Shown: one piece after another, positions 23,622-33,858 of the stretch
Layout: each line of letters begins with the position of its first letter
How positions within the stretch are numbered: the first letter of the stretch is position 1
Source: Ignavigranum ruoffiae
GTDB lineage: Bacteria > Bacillota > Bacilli > Lactobacillales > Aerococcaceae
Assembly (NCBI RefSeq): GCF_900110675.1
Contig: NZ_FOEN01000004.1
Location: forward strand, 105,537 to 169,536
Length of the DNA: 64,000 nucleotides
Direction of reading: 5' to 3'
Notes under the pieces: generated by a model
What the model saw: the letters and a program-made list of their open reading frames with translations, nothing else
Told to the model about the DNA's origin: nothing
Databases searched by the model: none
Position numbers and translations under genes: made by a program

Positions 23622-25587
23622 ACATCTATTATGGGGCCTTGCCCGGCGAAATCTTCTGGCCCACCGTCAATGGGAAGCCCCTTTTGTGATGGCCAGTTCT
23701 TTGATGGTGGCTCTGTTCTATATCGTTCTTTCATTAATTAATAATCCATACATCACTCGCGAGCACACTGATCTTAAGAGTTTACTTTATTTGGGGATTA
23801 TTCTTGTCGGCTTGTTTACCATTGTCTTTATCCTCTATGCCAATCGATTGGCGATAAAGACACGAAGCTCGGAGTTTGCCCTTTATCAAGTCATGGGTTT
23901 GGAGCAAGGACACATGATTAAGCTATTGGGGCTGGAGACTTTGTTGAAATTTGGCTTGACCAGTCTCTTTGGTCTGATCGGTGGCCATCTTTTTGGGGTA
24001 TTAATCTTTATGAGTTTAAAACACTTGATTCATGCCCAAGCAATGTCGATGGGTGACTACCAATGGAGTTGGACTGTGTTTGCTTACGCTTTAGCCTTTG
24101 TCGCAGTCACATTCTTATTACTCTTCTTATTAAATGCCTGGCGAATTTGGCGAGTGAATCCAATGGAATTGATGCGTCAAGCCAAGGCCGGTCAAGCACC
24201 GCCACGTAATCGTTGGTTGGTCCTGGTTCTTGGTTTAGCACTATTAGCTTATGGCTATTATTTAGCGCTGGTTACCAAAGGGAATTTACAATCCGTCTTG
24301 ACCTTTCTCTTAGCAGCCATCCTAGTGATGTTAGCCAGTTATTTGCTTTTTGAAAGTTTGTCAGTATTTATCCTGAACGCATTAAAGCGCAAGAAGTCTT
24401 ATTATTATCGGGCTGAGAACTTCTTTTCCTTGTCAGGCATGCTTTATCGAATACGCGCGAATGCCATGGGTTTGGCGAGTGTATGTATTATGTTAACCGG
24501 TCTGATTATCACCTTAGGGACGACCGTAACGGTCTATCGGAATGTCGATCAGACGATTGATGCTAACTCACCGAAGGATTATATGGTTGAGGGCGTCCAA
24601 CTGCCGATAGATTTAACTGAGGCAGAATTGGACCAGCAAGTTGAGCAACTTAAACAGGATGTACAGGAGATTCATCAAGAACTGGGTCAGTCAGTGCAAC
24701 CTTTGGCTTATTTCCAAAGTCTACTCCTGGTTCTAGATGAAGAGGGGAGGTTAACGCCGGCCGATGGCTTCTCGATAAATGACTCGAATCTGCGCTTGAT
24801 CTATTTAGAAGATAGCAAACACTTTAATGCGCGGACGGGGGAAAACTACCAGCCAGCTGACAATGAGTTGCTTTTCTATAGTGATAGTCCGGCGGCAAAG
24901 AAATTAACCCAACTTTCGATTGACCAAACGAACTATCAATTAGTTCCTATCCAAAGTCAATTGCCAAAGAATATCGCTTTTGAAAGTTATCTACTGGTAG
25001 TGAAAGATTATTCATCATTACAAGAAATCAGTCAGCAGCTAGGATCCAAAGAATTTCCACAGGAATACAAAGTCAATTTAGGTTGGGATAATATAGATGG
25101 CGATGAGACCTACCGTCAGACTGTAGAAGATGCCTTACGGGCGAAGGGTTATTCGATTAGAATCAATTCTAAATCAAGTTTACGGGCAGATCTTTATAGT
25201 ATGTATGGAGGCTTGGTCTTTATTGGGATCCTCGTTTCGATTGTCTTCTTAATCGGTACGATTCTGGTCACTTATTATAAACAATTGAGTGAGGGACAAG
25301 AAGATCAAGGAAATTATCGGATATTGAGACAAGTGGGCTTAGACGAAACTTTAATTCAGAAAGTCTTGAAGAAACAAATTATTTGGCTCTTCTTCCTTCC
25401 TTTATTAGTAGCTTGCTTACATACTTTAGTGGCCAGTAAATTAGTTTCTCGTCTCTTAATGACGATTGGGATTTATGATTATCAGTTCTTCTTAATCTCT
25501 CTGCTATTAACGGTGTTAGCAATCGTCTTTATCTATTATGTGGTCTATAAGCTAACTTCGCGAGTTTATTATCACTTGGTAAGATAA
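23614..25587 (+). CDS. ABC transporter permease, BceB-like
   Basis: A 657-residue membrane protein with about ten transmembrane helices. A large extracellular domain lies between helices 7 and 8 (about residues 310-520), the hallmark of BceB permeases. Two FtsX-like regions flank it. The extracellular domain is where peptide antibiotics bind and is fast-evolving, so the antibiotic specificity cannot be read. ATG at 23614 is chosen over an in-frame GTG at 23599 because an AGGTGA site lies 5 bases upstream. It ends the bceRSAB-like group; a terminator follows. Confidence 0.88.
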   Translation: MSRHLLWGLARRNLLAHRQWEAPFVMASSLMVALFYIVLSLINNPYITREHTDLKSLLYLGIILVGLFTIVFILYANRLAIKTRSSEFALYQVMGLEQGHMIKLLGLETLLKFGLTSLFGLIGGHLFGVLIFMSLKHLIHAQAMSMGDYQWSWTVFAYALAFVAVTFLLLFLLNAWRIWRVNPMELMRQAKAGQAPPRNRWLVLVLGLALLAYGYYLALVTKGNLQSVLTFLLAAILVMLASYLLFESLSVFILNALKRKKSYYYRAENFFSLSGMLYRIRANAMGLASVCIMLTGLIITLGTTVTVYRNVDQTIDANSPKDYMVEGVQLPIDLTEAELDQQVEQLKQDVQEIHQELGQSVQPLAYFQSLLLVLDEEGRLTPADGFSINDSNLRLIYLEDSKHFNARTGENYQPADNELLFYSDSPAAKKLTQLSIDQTNYQLVPIQSQLPKNIAFESYLLVVKDYSSLQEISQQLGSKEFPQEYKVNLGWDNIDGDETYRQTVEDALRAKGYSIRINSKSSLRADLYSMYGGLVFIGILVSIVFLIGTILVTYYKQLSEGQEDQGNYRILRQVGLDETLIQKVLKKQIIWLFFLPLLVACLHTLVASKLVSRLLMTIGIYDYQFFLISLLLTVLAIVFIYYVVYKLTSRVYYHLVR

Positions 25588-25635
25588 GCGAGCCAAAAAT
25601 TAGCCCGATTATTTGAGCACAAATATAAAAAATAA

Positions 25636-25690
25636 AAACCGAATCGTTATGAGCACAATTAGTTTCTTGTCTCGTAATGATTCGGTTTAT
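25636..25690. terminator. Bidirectional intrinsic terminator
   Basis: AAACCGAATCGTTATGAG (25636-25653) pairs with CTCGTAATGATTCGGTTT (25671-25688). Shared by the convergent permease and pseudouridine synthase genes. Confidence 0.87.
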
Positions 25691-25751
25691 AGTTTGATCA
25701 AAGTATCATTGTCATAGAGCGAGGCACTTAGCCTGACATGATAAATGTCGG

Positions 25752-26432
25752 TCAAGATTCAAAGTCTATTGAGAATTGATTCCAAGGTTCAAGCCTAGGG
25801 GGCAAACTGTTCACTTGAATCAGGCGATCTTGAGTCGGATGTTTGAAGCTTAATTGATAGGCCCATAGGGCAATTTGTTGACCGACTTGATTGAAGTCTG
25901 CTCCATATTTTTGGTCGCCATAAAGTGGGTGGCCGATATGTGCCATTTGTACACGTATTTGATGGGAGCGCCCAGTTTCTAACTGGACTTCGATGAGAGA
26001 ATATGGGGCTTGATAAGCGATTCTTCGATAATGGAGAATCGCTTTTTTGCTGTGAGGGTAATCAGCGCCAACAACCCGTGATTGGTTATGTTTACGGTCT
26101 TTATACAGATAATGGGTCAGTGATTGCTCAGCGAATTTACTTTGACCATGGACAATGGCCAGATATTTTCGCTTGACCTTTTGTTTCTGTAGTTCTTTAG
26201 CCAATCGGCTGGCTGCTTTGGAAGTTTTCGCAAAGACCATGGCGCCTCCTACTGGTCGGTCCAAGCGATGAACCAAGGCTAAATAAACATTGCCTGGTTT
26301 GTGATCACGTTTTTTTATATAGTCTTTGATTGCTGTGAGCAAATCAAGGTCATGGGAATCGTCAGCCTGGACGGGCATATTGATTGGTTTCTCCACGCAA
26401 AATAGGTGATTATCTTCGTATAGAATTTTCAT
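25752..26432 (-). CDS. RluA-family pseudouridine synthase
   Basis: A 226-residue RNA pseudouridine synthase without an S4 domain. The catalytic Asp is in LVHRLDRPVGG, followed by FAKTSKAASRLAKEL and the ETGRSHQIRVQMAHIGHPLYGD motif. It converts a uridine of rRNA or tRNA; the target base cannot be told from sequence. The start at 26432 is set by AAAGGAG 8 bases upstream; six further in-frame codons upstream overlap that site. Monocistronic. Confidence 0.88.
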   Translation of the reverse strand: MKILYEDNHLFCVEKPINMPVQADDSHDLDLLTAIKDYIKKRDHKPGNVYLALVHRLDRPVGGAMVFAKTSKAASRLAKELQKQKVKRKYLAIVHGQSKFAEQSLTHYLYKDRKHNQSRVVGADYPHSKKAILHYRRIAYQAPYSLIEVQLETGRSHQIRVQMAHIGHPLYGDQKYGADFNQVGQQIALWAYQLSFKHPTQDRLIQVNSLPPRLEPWNQFSIDFES

Positions 26433-26593
26433 TGTGAAAACTCCTTTCACTATCCTTCCCTATCATTGTAAAAGAAGGGAATAATAATACAAGGGAATAA
26501 TAGATAAATCACAATAGGATGAGAGATTCTTATACTATTTAAGATATAAATGAGTTAAAAACGTTTGATTTTAATCTTTTTATAATTTTTCTC

Positions 26594-26622
26594 TTGACAA
26601 TCTAATCTGTTTCGATTAATTT
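26594..26622 (+). promoter_or_regulatory. opp operon promoter
   Basis: Perfect TTGACA (26594-26599), 17-base spacer, weak -10 TAATTT (26617-26622). The leader is about 25 nt. Confidence 0.6.
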
Positions 26623-26651
26623 AGATACATAACAATTACGGAGGGAATTTT

Positions 26652-28268
26652 ATGAAAAAACTATTAAAGAAATTGATTGCCCTTGGGGTAGCTAGTTTAT
26701 CCCTGTCGCCGCTTGTTAATCTTGTTCCAGTCGCTTCGGCTCAAGAACAAGTATTAAATATTTCGACTTCTGCTGAACCGCCAACCATTGACCCTGCTTT
26801 AGCAACAGATTCAACGTCAGGATCAATTCTTAGAAATGTCTTTGAAGGATTGACTGTTGTTTCTCCGGAGGGAGAAGTTCAACCGGGAGCAGCGGAATCC
26901 TGGGAAGTTTCTGACGATGGTTTAGTCTATACCTTTAAATTAAGAGAAGGAAATAAGTGGTCTAATGGAGATCCAGTAACGGCTCAGGACTTTGAGTTCG
27001 CTTGGAAACGGGTATTAAATCCTGAGACAGCTTCTCAATATGCTTCAATCATGTTCCCGATTAAGGGCGCTGAAGCTTATAACTCTGGCGAAGGAAAAGT
27101 TGAGGACGTAGGTATTAAAGCTGTAGATGAATCAACTTTAGAAGTTACCTTGGTAGCGCCGACGGCTTACTTCCTTGAATTGCCTGCTTTCTATAGCTTC
27201 ATGCCAGTTAACCAAAAAGTCGTGGAAGGCGATGAAAATTGGGCCATGGAAGCTGGGGAGGCCTATGTCACAAATGGTGCTTTTAAATTAGAAACTTGGA
27301 ACCACAATTCTGACTATGTCTTAACCAAGAACGATCAGTACTGGGATAAAGATAATGTAAAATTAGATCAAGTGAATGTTAAGATTATCGAATCTGAAGC
27401 GACTGCTAATGCTGAATTCCAAGCAGGTAGCATTGACTACCTAGGTTCACCTTATTCACCAGTTTCTTTAGATAATATTGATCAATATCGTGCTGATGGT
27501 ATCTTACAATCTGTACCTTATGCAGCCATCTATTGGTATAAACTAAATACCACTGATGAAGTCTTATCGAATGTCAATATTCGTAAAGCCCTAGCTTTAG
27601 CGATTGACCGTCAAGGATTGATTGATAATGTCACTAAAGGGGAACAAATTCCAGCTTTAGGTTATATTCCACCAACCATTGAAGGGTTTGAAGAGGATCG
27701 TGGCTATCTAAAAGATGCTGATTTTGAGCAAGCCAAGGAACTCTTAGCTAAAGGTTTGGAAGAATTAGGTATGAAAGATCCGAGTGAATTAAATATTGAA
27801 ATTTCAATTAATACCTCTGAAGCTCACTCAACCATTGCTCAATATATTCAAGAAGGTTGGTCCAAGAACTTAGGTATTAATGCAAGTATCCGTAACTCAG
27901 AATGGCAAGTATATTTAGATGAGTTATCAAACTTACAATATCAAGTGGGTCGTTTAGGCTGGATTGCCGACTTTAATGATGCTTCTACGTTCTTAGATAT
28001 GTATCGTACAGCAGACACTGGAAATAACGATACAGGTTGGGAATCTGAAGAGTTTAAGAACAAGCTTGACGAAGCCAATCAAGAACAAGATCCTGAGAAA
28101 CGTAAAGGACTCTTGTTAGAAGCTGAAGCGATGATTATGGAAGATTTACCGGTCATTCCTTTGTATTACTACACAAATAACTTCGTCGTCAAAGATGGCG
28201 TAGAAGGCATGCAACCGGATGCGCTTGGAAATATTAACTTGAAGAATGTTTCGATTAAGGCAGAATAA
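26652..28268 (+). CDS. oppA: Oligopeptide ABC transporter substrate-binding protein without lipobox
   Basis: A 538-residue SBP_bac_5 family protein that captures peptides for the Opp importer. The signal peptide (MKKLLKKLIALGVASL...) ends VASA-QEQ after Ala30, a signal peptidase I site. There is no Cys, so the usual lipid anchor of Gram-positive binding proteins is missing. The family start ISTSAEPPTIDPALATD and the EVSDDGLVYTFKLREG segment are clear. It is followed by a GC-rich hairpin and then oppBCDF. Confidence 0.9.
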   Translation: MKKLLKKLIALGVASLSLSPLVNLVPVASAQEQVLNISTSAEPPTIDPALATDSTSGSILRNVFEGLTVVSPEGEVQPGAAESWEVSDDGLVYTFKLREGNKWSNGDPVTAQDFEFAWKRVLNPETASQYASIMFPIKGAEAYNSGEGKVEDVGIKAVDESTLEVTLVAPTAYFLELPAFYSFMPVNQKVVEGDENWAMEAGEAYVTNGAFKLETWNHNSDYVLTKNDQYWDKDNVKLDQVNVKIIESEATANAEFQAGSIDYLGSPYSPVSLDNIDQYRADGILQSVPYAAIYWYKLNTTDEVLSNVNIRKALALAIDRQGLIDNVTKGEQIPALGYIPPTIEGFEEDRGYLKDADFEQAKELLAKGLEELGMKDPSELNIEISINTSEAHSTIAQYIQEGWSKNLGINASIRNSEWQVYLDELSNLQYQVGRLGWIADFNDASTFLDMYRTADTGNNDTGWESEEFKNKLDEANQEQDPEKRKGLLLEAEAMIMEDLPVIPLYYYTNNFVVKDGVEGMQPDALGNINLKNVSIKAE

Positions 28269-28288
28269 GCAAGTCTTGCGATGTGTTC

Positions 28289-28316
28289 GGATGCACGGGT
28301 TAACCCCGTGCATTCC
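28289..28316 (+). terminator. Intercistronic hairpin between oppA and oppB
   Basis: ATGCACGGG / CCCGTGCAT stem with a TTAAC loop and no T-tract. It probably stabilises the oppA message or partly terminates it, giving more binding protein than permease. Confidence 0.6.
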
Positions 28317-28338
28317 TTATAGTTAGAAGGGATATATT

Positions 28339-29271
28339 ATGACAAAGTTTATAATTAAACGTATCGGGTATATGCTATTAGCTTTATTTTTAATTGTGAC
28401 GATTACCTTTTTGATGATGCGACTCGCACCGGGTAATCCTTTTGCTGGTGAACAACAACATATGACTCCGGCAATTCAACAACAACTGAATGAAGCCTAT
28501 GGTTTGGATGATCCCTGGTATGTTCAATATGGTAATTATATAAAAGATGTCTCACAATTTAATTTTGGTGAATCGATGAAATATCGGGGACGTTCAACCA
28601 ACGATATGATTGCGGAATCCTTCCCGGTATCGCTGGCTTTGGGTGGCCAGTCGCTCTTCATCGCTATTGGTTTAGGTGTTTTACTAGGGGTTATCTCGGC
28701 CATGTATCATAATCGAACGGGTGACTATTTGGCGACGATTATTGCCGTCTTAGGTATTTCGGTCCCATCCTTTATTGTCGCTGGTTTGCTTCAATATGTC
28801 TTTGGTTTGAAACTTCATTGGTTGCCGATCTCTGGCTGGACTTCATGGGCCAACCGGATTCTGCCTTCGCTAGCTTTAGGATTGGGTTATATGGGGAATA
28901 TTGCCAAGATGACCCGCTCTTCTTTATTAGAGCAGAATACTTCGGAATATGTGAAGTTAGCTCGGGCCAAAGGTCTTAAGAAATGGGGCGTAGTCTTTAA
29001 GCATTCGCTGAGAAACGCTTTGCTTCCTGTCATTACCTATTTAGGGCCTCTAACTGCTGGGATTGTGACCGGTTCATTCGTTGTTGAGAATATCTTTGCG
29101 ATTCCTGGTTTAGGGCGTCACTTTGTGACATCGATTAATAATCGGGATTATACGGTAATTATGGGAACAACGGTCTTTTATGCAATTTTGTTATTGTTTG
29201 CTGTGCTCATCGTGGATATCTTGTATGTCTTAGTCGATCCGCGGATTCAATTGGAAGGAGCTGACGATTAA
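28339..29271 (+). CDS. oppB: Oligopeptide ABC transporter permease OppB
   Basis: A 310-residue permease with six transmembrane helices and the BPD_transp_1 domain. The EAA-type loop reads EYVKLARAKGLKKWGVVFKHSLRNALLPV. The N-terminus MTKFIIKRIGYMLLALFLIVTITFLMMRLAPGNPF is typical of OppB/DppB. AGAAGGG is the ribosome site, and oppC begins 1 base after the stop. Confidence 0.93.
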   Translation: MTKFIIKRIGYMLLALFLIVTITFLMMRLAPGNPFAGEQQHMTPAIQQQLNEAYGLDDPWYVQYGNYIKDVSQFNFGESMKYRGRSTNDMIAESFPVSLALGGQSLFIAIGLGVLLGVISAMYHNRTGDYLATIIAVLGISVPSFIVAGLLQYVFGLKLHWLPISGWTSWANRILPSLALGLGYMGNIAKMTRSSLLEQNTSEYVKLARAKGLKKWGVVFKHSLRNALLPVITYLGPLTAGIVTGSFVVENIFAIPGLGRHFVTSINNRDYTVIMGTTVFYAILLLFAVLIVDILYVLVDPRIQLEGADD

Positions 29272-29272
29272 G

Positions 29273-30193
29273 ATGCAAGAAGAAGTGATGGATTCAAATA
29301 AATTTGAAATGGTCGGCATTCGCCAAGAAGAGACGGATGTCCTCAGTGCCAAATCGATTTCTTTTTGGGGAACAGTTTGGCGGACCTTTGTTCGTAATAA
29401 ATTAGCCATTACCGGACTTATCATCTTATTAGTGGTAATGTTAATGGCTTTGATTGTACCTGAAATTTGGCGTTATAGTTATAGTGAGCAGACGGGGATT
29501 TATAATCATGCACCGAATGCTGATTTTCTATTTGGCACGGACAATTTGGGTCGCGATATTTTTGTCCGTTCATGGGTCGGTGCTCGAATTTCTCTGGCCA
29601 TCGGTTTGTCAGCAGCAGCTATCGATGTGATTATTGGTGTCCTTTGGGGCAGCGTCGCCGGCATCGTTGGAGGTAAAGTCGATAATTTTATGATGCGTGT
29701 TGCTGATATCTTAACCGCTGTTCCTTACTTGTTGGTAGTTATCTTGCTTTTGGTTGTTATGGATCAAGGTCTCTTCCCAATGATCGTAGCCCTGTCGATT
29801 ACCGGTTGGGTTCGGATGGCTCGGATTGTTCGTGGAGAGGTCATGTCGATTAAGAACCAAGAGTATGTTCTGGCAGCGCGTACCTTAGGGGCAGATACTA
29901 AACACTTAATTCGTAAGCATTTAATTCCCAATTCCTTAGGATCTATCATTGTGACCATGACCTTGACTATTCCTGCCGCTATCTTTACCGAGTCTTTCTT
30001 AAGTTATATCGGTCTTGGAGTGACTCCGCCGATGGCCTCTTGGGGAACCATGGCTTCCGAGGGTAATGAAGCAATTATGACAGCGCCTTGGCGTTTATTC
30101 TTCCCGGCTCTACTGATTTCAATTACCATTTTTGCATTTAATGCGGTCGGCGATGGATTACGTGATGCGCTCGATCCGAAGTTGAGAAAGTAG
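29273..30193 (+). CDS. oppC: Oligopeptide ABC transporter permease OppC
   Basis: A 306-residue permease partner of OppB. A cytoplasmic N-terminus of about 40 residues is followed by six helices. The motif LFGTDNLGRDIFVRSWVGARISLAIG and the EAA loop EYVLAARTLGADTKHLIRKHLIPNSLG are typical of OppC/DppC. The ribosome site AAGGAG lies in the end of oppB. Confidence 0.93.
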   Translation: MQEEVMDSNKFEMVGIRQEETDVLSAKSISFWGTVWRTFVRNKLAITGLIILLVVMLMALIVPEIWRYSYSEQTGIYNHAPNADFLFGTDNLGRDIFVRSWVGARISLAIGLSAAAIDVIIGVLWGSVAGIVGGKVDNFMMRVADILTAVPYLLVVILLLVVMDQGLFPMIVALSITGWVRMARIVRGEVMSIKNQEYVLAARTLGADTKHLIRKHLIPNSLGSIIVTMTLTIPAAIFTESFLSYIGLGVTPPMASWGTMASEGNEAIMTAPWRLFFPALLISITIFAFNAVGDGLRDALDPKLRK

Positions 30194-30202
30194 GGGAAGA
30201 GA

Positions 30203-31267
30203 ATGAGTGAACAAATATTAGAATTAAAAGATTTACATGTGTCATTTAAAACCTTTGCGGGACGAAACCATGCCGTCCGTGGTGTAAGTTTCAATTTGAA
30301 TAAGGGAGAGACTTTAGCTATTGTAGGCGAGTCAGGATCGGGTAAGAGTGTTACCTCGAATGCTATCATGCGTTTAATTCCCGAACCGCCAGGCCACTAT
30401 GATCAGGGTGAGATTATTTTTCAAGGGAAGAACCTATTAGACCTATCAGAGAATGAAATGGCTGAGATTCGTGGGAACGATATTGCCATGATTTTCCAAG
30501 ATCCGATGACTTCCTTGAATCCGACGATCAAGATTGGTAAGCAAATTATGGAAGTGATCCAAATTCATGATCGCAAGGTTTCCGATAAAGAAGCTAAAGC
30601 CCGGGCATTGGCCTTATTGGAGAAGGTGGGGATTCCTGATTCTGATAAGCGATTTAATCAATATCCCCATCAATTCTCAGGTGGGATGCGGCAAAGGGTT
30701 GTGATTTCCATTGCCTTAGCAGCCAATCCGCAGTTATTAATTGCCGACGAACCAACTACTGCCTTGGATGTTACCATCCAGGCTCAGATTCTGGAATTGA
30801 TGAAAGAGATCCAAAAAGATTCTAACAACTCGATTATCTTTATTACTCACGATTTAGGGGTGGTGGCTAATGTGGCTGATAAGGTAGCGGTCATGTATGC
30901 CGGACAAATTGTCGAGTATGGCGATGTCAATGAAATCTTCTATAATCCTAAGCATCCATATACTTGGGGCTTATTAGGTTCGATGCCTGATTTAGCCAGT
31001 GATAGCCAGGAGGAACTTTATACAATCCCTGGAGCACCGCCTAATTTGATTGATCCACCCAAAGGGGATGCCTTTGCACCTCGTAATCCTTATGCTATGG
31101 CGATTGATTATGAGCAAGAACCGCCAATGTATCAAGTCAACGAAAATCACTATGCCAAAACTTGGTTGCTTCACCCACAAGCGCCTACGGTTGAAATGCC
31201 AGCCATTATTTCTAAACGGATTGCGCGCTATTTAAGTCAAGATATTGAAGGAGGCGTTCAAGCATGA
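30203..31267 (+). CDS. oppD: Oligopeptide ABC transporter ATP-binding protein OppD
   Basis: A 354-residue ATPase. Walker A is GESGSGKSV, the signature [16 protein letters not shown] and Walker [13 protein letters not shown]. The C-terminal oligopeptide-transporter extension carries [24 protein letters not shown]; where many OppD proteins have a Cys-containing segment the Cys are absent here. It overlaps oppF by 4 bases (ATGA). Confidence 0.93.
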   Translation: MSEQILELKDLHVSFKTFAGRNHAVRGVSFNLNKGETLAIVGESGSGKSVTSNAIMRLIPEPPGHYDQGEIIFQGKNLLDLSENEMAEIRGNDIAMIFQDPMTSLNPTIKIGKQIMEVIQIHDRKVSDKEAKARALALLEKVGIPDSDKRFNQYPHQFSGGMRQRVVISIALAANPQLLIADEPTTALDVTIQAQILELMKEIQKDSNNSIIFITHDLGVVANVADKVAVMYAGQIVEYGDVNEIFYNPKHPYTWGLLGSMPDLASDSQEELYTIPGAPPNLIDPPKGDAFAPRNPYAMAIDYEQEPPMYQVNENHYAKTWLLHPQAPTVEMPAIISKRIARYLSQDIEGGVQA

Positions 31268-32190
31268 ATGATGTGAAATTATTAGAAGTACGCCATCTCA
31301 AACAATATTTTGGTAAGAAGGCCCAACCAGTTAAAGCGGTTGACGATATTTCTTTTGATATCCGCCAAGGAGAAGTATTGGGTTTGGTCGGGGAGTCTGG
31401 TTCAGGGAAATCAACCACCGGCCGAGCAATTATCGGTTTGAATAAGATTACGGATGGCGAAATTATCTACAATGGCCAAGCCATTCAAAACCTACAAGAC
31501 CCTAAAGCTAAAAAAGCCTTAGCGAAGAAGATTCAAATGATTTTTCAGGACCCTTATGCTTCATTAAATCCACGGATGACTGTAGCTGAAATTATTGGCG
31601 AAGGGTTTGATATTCATGGGATGTATCCTAAGCGCAAAGAACGAGCGGAACGGATTGCCTACTTATTAGAAGTGGTTGGTCTTAATCGTGAACATGCTAA
31701 CCGTTATGCCCATGAATTCTCTGGTGGCCAACGGCAACGGATTGGTATTGCTCGGGCTTTGGCCTTAGAACCTGAATTTATTATTGCTGATGAACCTATC
31801 TCAGCATTGGATGTGTCAATCCAAGCACAGGTAGTGAATTTATTGAAACGACTGCAGGTAGAACGTAATTTAACCTACCTCTTTATTGCTCATGACCTCT
31901 CGATGGTTAAATATATCTCCGATCGGATTGCGGTCATGTACCATGGAAAGATTCTTGAATTGGGGACAGCGGATGAAATATACTATCATCCAATACACCC
32001 ATATACCAAATCTCTGTTGTCTGCTGTCCCCCAACCTGATCCAAGGAGTGAACAGAAGCGTCAGCGTGTTCCATATTTGCATGTTGACGCCGATGACACT
32101 CTGAAGAAGTTTGAGGTTTCTGCCGGACACTATGTGATGGCGACGCCGAAGCAGTATGAGGAGTGGACAAAAGCAAGTCAACTTGTTTAA
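31264..32190 (+). CDS. oppF: Oligopeptide ABC transporter ATP-binding protein OppF
   Basis: A 308-residue ATPase, partner of OppD. Walker A is GESGSGKST, the signature FSGGQRQRIGIARALA and Walker B FIIADEPISALD. It starts inside the oppD stop region with a GGAGG site. It closes the oppABCDF operon; a weak terminator hairpin follows at 32262-32305. Confidence 0.93.
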   Translation: MNDVKLLEVRHLKQYFGKKAQPVKAVDDISFDIRQGEVLGLVGESGSGKSTTGRAIIGLNKITDGEIIYNGQAIQNLQDPKAKKALAKKIQMIFQDPYASLNPRMTVAEIIGEGFDIHGMYPKRKERAERIAYLLEVVGLNREHANRYAHEFSGGQRQRIGIARALALEPEFIIADEPISALDVSIQAQVVNLLKRLQVERNLTYLFIAHDLSMVKYISDRIAVMYHGKILELGTADEIYYHPIHPYTKSLLSAVPQPDPRSEQKRQRVPYLHVDADDTLKKFEVSAGHYVMATPKQYEEWTKASQLV

Positions 32191-32261
32191 GCTGATAAAC
32201 GATTGATAAATTATTTTTACAGTAAGGAAATTATCTTTCTAGATAAATAATAGCTAATTTT

Positions 32262-32305
32262 TAATTAGCCCTTCACCATCCATTTAATGGCGGAGGGCTA
32301 TTCTA
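32262..32305 (+). terminator. Probable terminator after oppF
   Basis: TAGCCCTTCACCAT pairs with ATGGCGGAGGGCTA; the following T-run is short. The rest of the 625-base gap (32191-32815) is AT-rich with no coding sign until the regulator promoter at 32693. Confidence 0.6.
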
Positions 32306-32681
32306 ATGGCTAAAATAACACTGAAATTCGTTTCTTAGAAAATGTTCTGTCGAGAATATTTTTTGCTCATTTTACTCAGTAATAAAAGGAATAAATGTGG
32401 TCAAAACTAAAAATATATTATAGAAGAAATAGAAAAATTTTGCCTTTGATATTACATAAACACACCTTGTCATCTTGTGAAAGAAGGTATCTATCCTCTT
32501 TATTATCTTTTGAAAGTTTATTAGCCGTAGCTATAGATTAAGCAGACAAATAAGTTAACTTTTAATCGGACCTATAAGCGGATTTGATAAGTAAAAATTT
32601 ATCTCTGAGCAAAAAACTAGCTCTTTTGCCTGACAGTGATACAATAGCAAGGGTTTAAATTAAAAAATGCTAAAAAATATT

Positions 32682-32721
32682 AAAGAAAGCGCTTGCTACA
32701 CCTATAAATTTGACTTATACT
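32682..32721 (+). promoter_or_regulatory. LysR-gene promoter with cre-like site
   Basis: TTGCTA (32693-32698), 17-base spacer, TATACT (32716-32721). A cre-like AAAGAAAGCGCTTGCT (32682-32697) overlaps the -35 box. The leader to 32816 is about 90 nt. Confidence 0.55.
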
Positions 32722-32815
32722 TTACTTGTAAGAAAAAGTTAGCGTTTCAAATTAAATATTAAATGAGTTGATTTAGCCTTTATACTAAATTGATAACTTA
32801 GATTCGAGGTATATT

Positions 32816-33724
32816 ATGGATATTATTCAATTATCATATTTAGTCAACATAGTGAAATATAACTTTAACTTATCTGAAGCATCTAAAAGAATCCATGTGA
32901 CTCAGTCCGCCCTGAGTCAATTTATTTCAAATTTTGAAGAAAGAGAAGAAATTAGACTCTTCCAACGCAAAAATAATCGTTTAGTCGGCTTAACCGAAAG
33001 TGGCGAGATTATTTATAAATATGCCCAAGAAATTTTAAGTAAATATGATGAAATGATTTTTTCGGCTCGGAAAGTTGTCTCAAAAGAGAAATCAACCGTC
33101 AGAATTGGGGTGCCTTCACTGATTTTAATGGTTTATTTCTCATCTATGTTTCCTAAAATTATCCAAAAACATCCTTCAATCAATATCGAAGTGGTCGAAG
33201 CAGGTTCGCGTAAAATTCGTAATTTATTAATTGCCAACGAAATTGATTTGGCGATTATGCTTGATCCAACCGATCTGAGTGAATTTACCTATCATCAAGA
33301 ACTGGTCCATTCTTCAGAAATTTCTGCTTTTATCAATTCAAACCATCCGTTAGCTCAGAAGAAACAATTGACGTGGGATGAAGTTAGTCAATATGAATTT
33401 GCTACCTTTAATGAAGAACACACCACCAATGTCCTACTTCAACAAAAGTTAAAAGACTTAGCGACGGATAAAGAAATAGCCTATACAGCCTCGGCCTGGG
33501 ATTATTTAATTCATTTGACGATGGATACAAATATCGTAACGTTTCTTCCAGATCTTATTTATCGTTATACCCGTCAAGATGTCATTTTACAAAAGAAATT
33601 GGTCGATCCTTTAGAATTTAAAATATATGCCTGCCGCCTTTTAAATGATAAGTATTCACCGGAAGAACAATATGTTTTTGATTATATTATAAGTAACTTT
33701 GATATTTATAGTAAGGAGGCCTGA
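32816..33724 (+). CDS. LysR-family transcriptional regulator
   Basis: A 302-residue regulator. The N-terminal winged helix is clear (LSEASKRIHVTQSALSQFISNFEEREEIRLFQR), followed by a substrate-binding domain from about residue 90. It is transcribed towards, and ends about 200 bases before, the acyl-CoA operon, with a terminator between. LysR proteins usually control a neighbour, so the thl operon is the likely target; the inducer, possibly a short-chain acid or CoA ester, is inference. Confidence 0.85.
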   Translation: MDIIQLSYLVNIVKYNFNLSEASKRIHVTQSALSQFISNFEEREEIRLFQRKNNRLVGLTESGEIIYKYAQEILSKYDEMIFSARKVVSKEKSTVRIGVPSLILMVYFSSMFPKIIQKHPSINIEVVEAGSRKIRNLLIANEIDLAIMLDPTDLSEFTYHQELVHSSEISAFINSNHPLAQKKQLTWDEVSQYEFATFNEEHTTNVLLQQKLKDLATDKEIAYTASAWDYLIHLTMDTNIVTFLPDLIYRYTRQDVILQKKLVDPLEFKIYACRLLNDKYSPEEQYVFDYIISNFDIYSKEA

Positions 33725-33732
33725 TCTATTTT

Positions 33733-33754
33733 CCTGCTGTCTTAGCAGGTTTTT
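33733..33754 (+). terminator. Intrinsic terminator after the LysR gene
   Basis: CCTGCT-GTCTT-AGCAGG hairpin followed by TTTTT. Confidence 0.85.
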
Positions 33755-33768
33755 ATCTATAAAGAGTA

Positions 33769-33783
33769 TTGAAAACGCTTTAC
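33769..33783 (+). promoter_or_regulatory. Upstream cre-like site of the acyl-CoA operon
   Basis: TTGAAAACGCTTTAC matches the CcpA consensus WTGNAARCGNWWWCA at 13 of 15 positions. It lies 90 bases before the promoter -35 box. Confidence 0.5.
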
Positions 33784-33858
33784 TAACGGTGTTTTTCTCT
33801 TTTTCATCCATTAATGGTTCTTATTAGTTTTGCTAATGATTAAATTATTATTAGTAAT

